Shown here one piece after another: positions 63,923 to 64,000 of a stretch of 64,000 nucleotides of DNA. The translations under genes and the position numbers were made by a program. The stretch is from Pseudomonas putida (GTDB lineage Bacteria; Pseudomonadota; Gammaproteobacteria; Pseudomonadales; Pseudomonadaceae). A model generated the notes under the pieces. That model saw only the letters and a program-made list of their open reading frames with translations, did not search any database and had not been told where the DNA came from. Location of the stretch: contig NZ_JANHLK010000005.1 of assembly GCF_028682635.1 (NCBI RefSeq), positions 186,001 to 250,000 on the forward strand. Reading direction: 5' to 3'. Position 1 is the first letter of the stretch. The number at the start of each line of letters is the position of its first letter.

Positions 63923-64000
63923 ATGTTGATCCTGCGCGGCGCTCCTGCCCTTTCTGCCTTTCGCCACAGCAAGCTCCTTGAGCAACTGAGCCAGAAGGTT
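63923..64000 (+). CDS. purL: Phosphoribosylformylglycinamidine synthase PurL, N-terminus only
   Basis: Only the first 26 codons are inside the window: [25 protein letters not shown], matching the start of PurL proteins (E. coli begins EILRGSPALSAFRIDKLL). The mltF-purL divergent order is standard for Pseudomonas. Identification rests on this short N-terminus and the synteny. Confidence 0.85.

Overview
The window is a 64 kb, GC-rich chromosomal segment of a fluorescent Pseudomonas (P. fluorescens/P. putida group). This rests on gene order (yejK-hupN-rlmF-valS-holC-pepA-lptFG; lepA-lepB-rnc-era-recO-pdxJ; glpF-glpK-glpR-glpD; aatJQMP-aauSR), on protein sequences that read as Pseudomonas orthologues, and on about 16 short inverted-repeat intergenic elements (REP/REPIN type) with GTGGGAGC or GTAGGAGC ends that are typical of this group. 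No rRNA, tRNA, CRISPR array, insertion sequence, integrase or prophage was seen.

Layout. 1-4.4 kb: a truncated GT51 transglycosylase/penicillin-binding-type protein, a ProY-like amino-acid permease and a tandem block of REP-containing repeats. 4.4-8.6 kb: an OpgC-type membrane acyltransferase/succinyltransferase, then a translationally coupled gtrA-gtrB-glucosyltransferase operon (surface polysaccharide glucosylation). 8.6-12 kb: FMN-dependent glutamate-synthase-like protein, Nudix hydrolase, LysE exporter, GNAT acetyltransferase. 12-15.4 kb: divergent metR/metE with a MetR-like site between them. 15.4-20.7 kb: one 1750-residue gene for a giant DUF6543/dermonecrotic-toxin-like protein. 20.8-22.2 kb: secreted alpha/beta hydrolase and GlpM. 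22.2-28.9 kb: acidic amino-acid uptake, the AauS/AauR two-component system and its aatJQMP ABC transporter, with a sigma-54 promoter and two AauR-like sites. 29.2-34.3 kb: glycerol catabolism glpF, glpK, glpR, glpD. 34.6-40.2 kb: ybaK, an ABC ATPase coupled to argF with a tandem ArgR-like operator, an orphan molybdopterin oxidoreductase and grxD. 40.4-44.3 kb: GntR regulator plus CynX-type MFS transporter, NTF2-like protein, GIY-YIG protein, GST-like protein. 44.4-55.8 kb: nucleoid proteins (YejK, HupN), RlmF, ValS, a small hypothetical protein, HolC, PepA, and the LPS-transport permeases LptF/LptG. 55.9-62.1 kb: lepA-lepB-rnc-era-recO-pdxJ. 62.1-64 kb: mltF, and the first codons of purL leaving the window.

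Functional themes. Nutrient uptake is under layered control: three uptake genes (the permease, aatJ and glpF) carry an AANAAYAA A-rich motif directly upstream of the Shine-Dalgarno sequence, the signature of Hfq/Crc catabolite repression; aatJ also has a sigma-54/AauR promoter, metE a MetR-like site, argF an ArgR-like site, and glpD two GlpR-like half sites. Most of the segment is ordinary conserved core. The best candidates for undescribed biology are the 1750-residue toxin-like protein, the orphan molybdoenzyme with Asp at the likely Mo-ligand position, the lepB-rnc spacer with a hairpin and a tiny coupled reading frame, the tandem REP array, and the hairpins between aatJ and aatQ. Assignments come from reading the sequence and from memory of the families; no database search was run.
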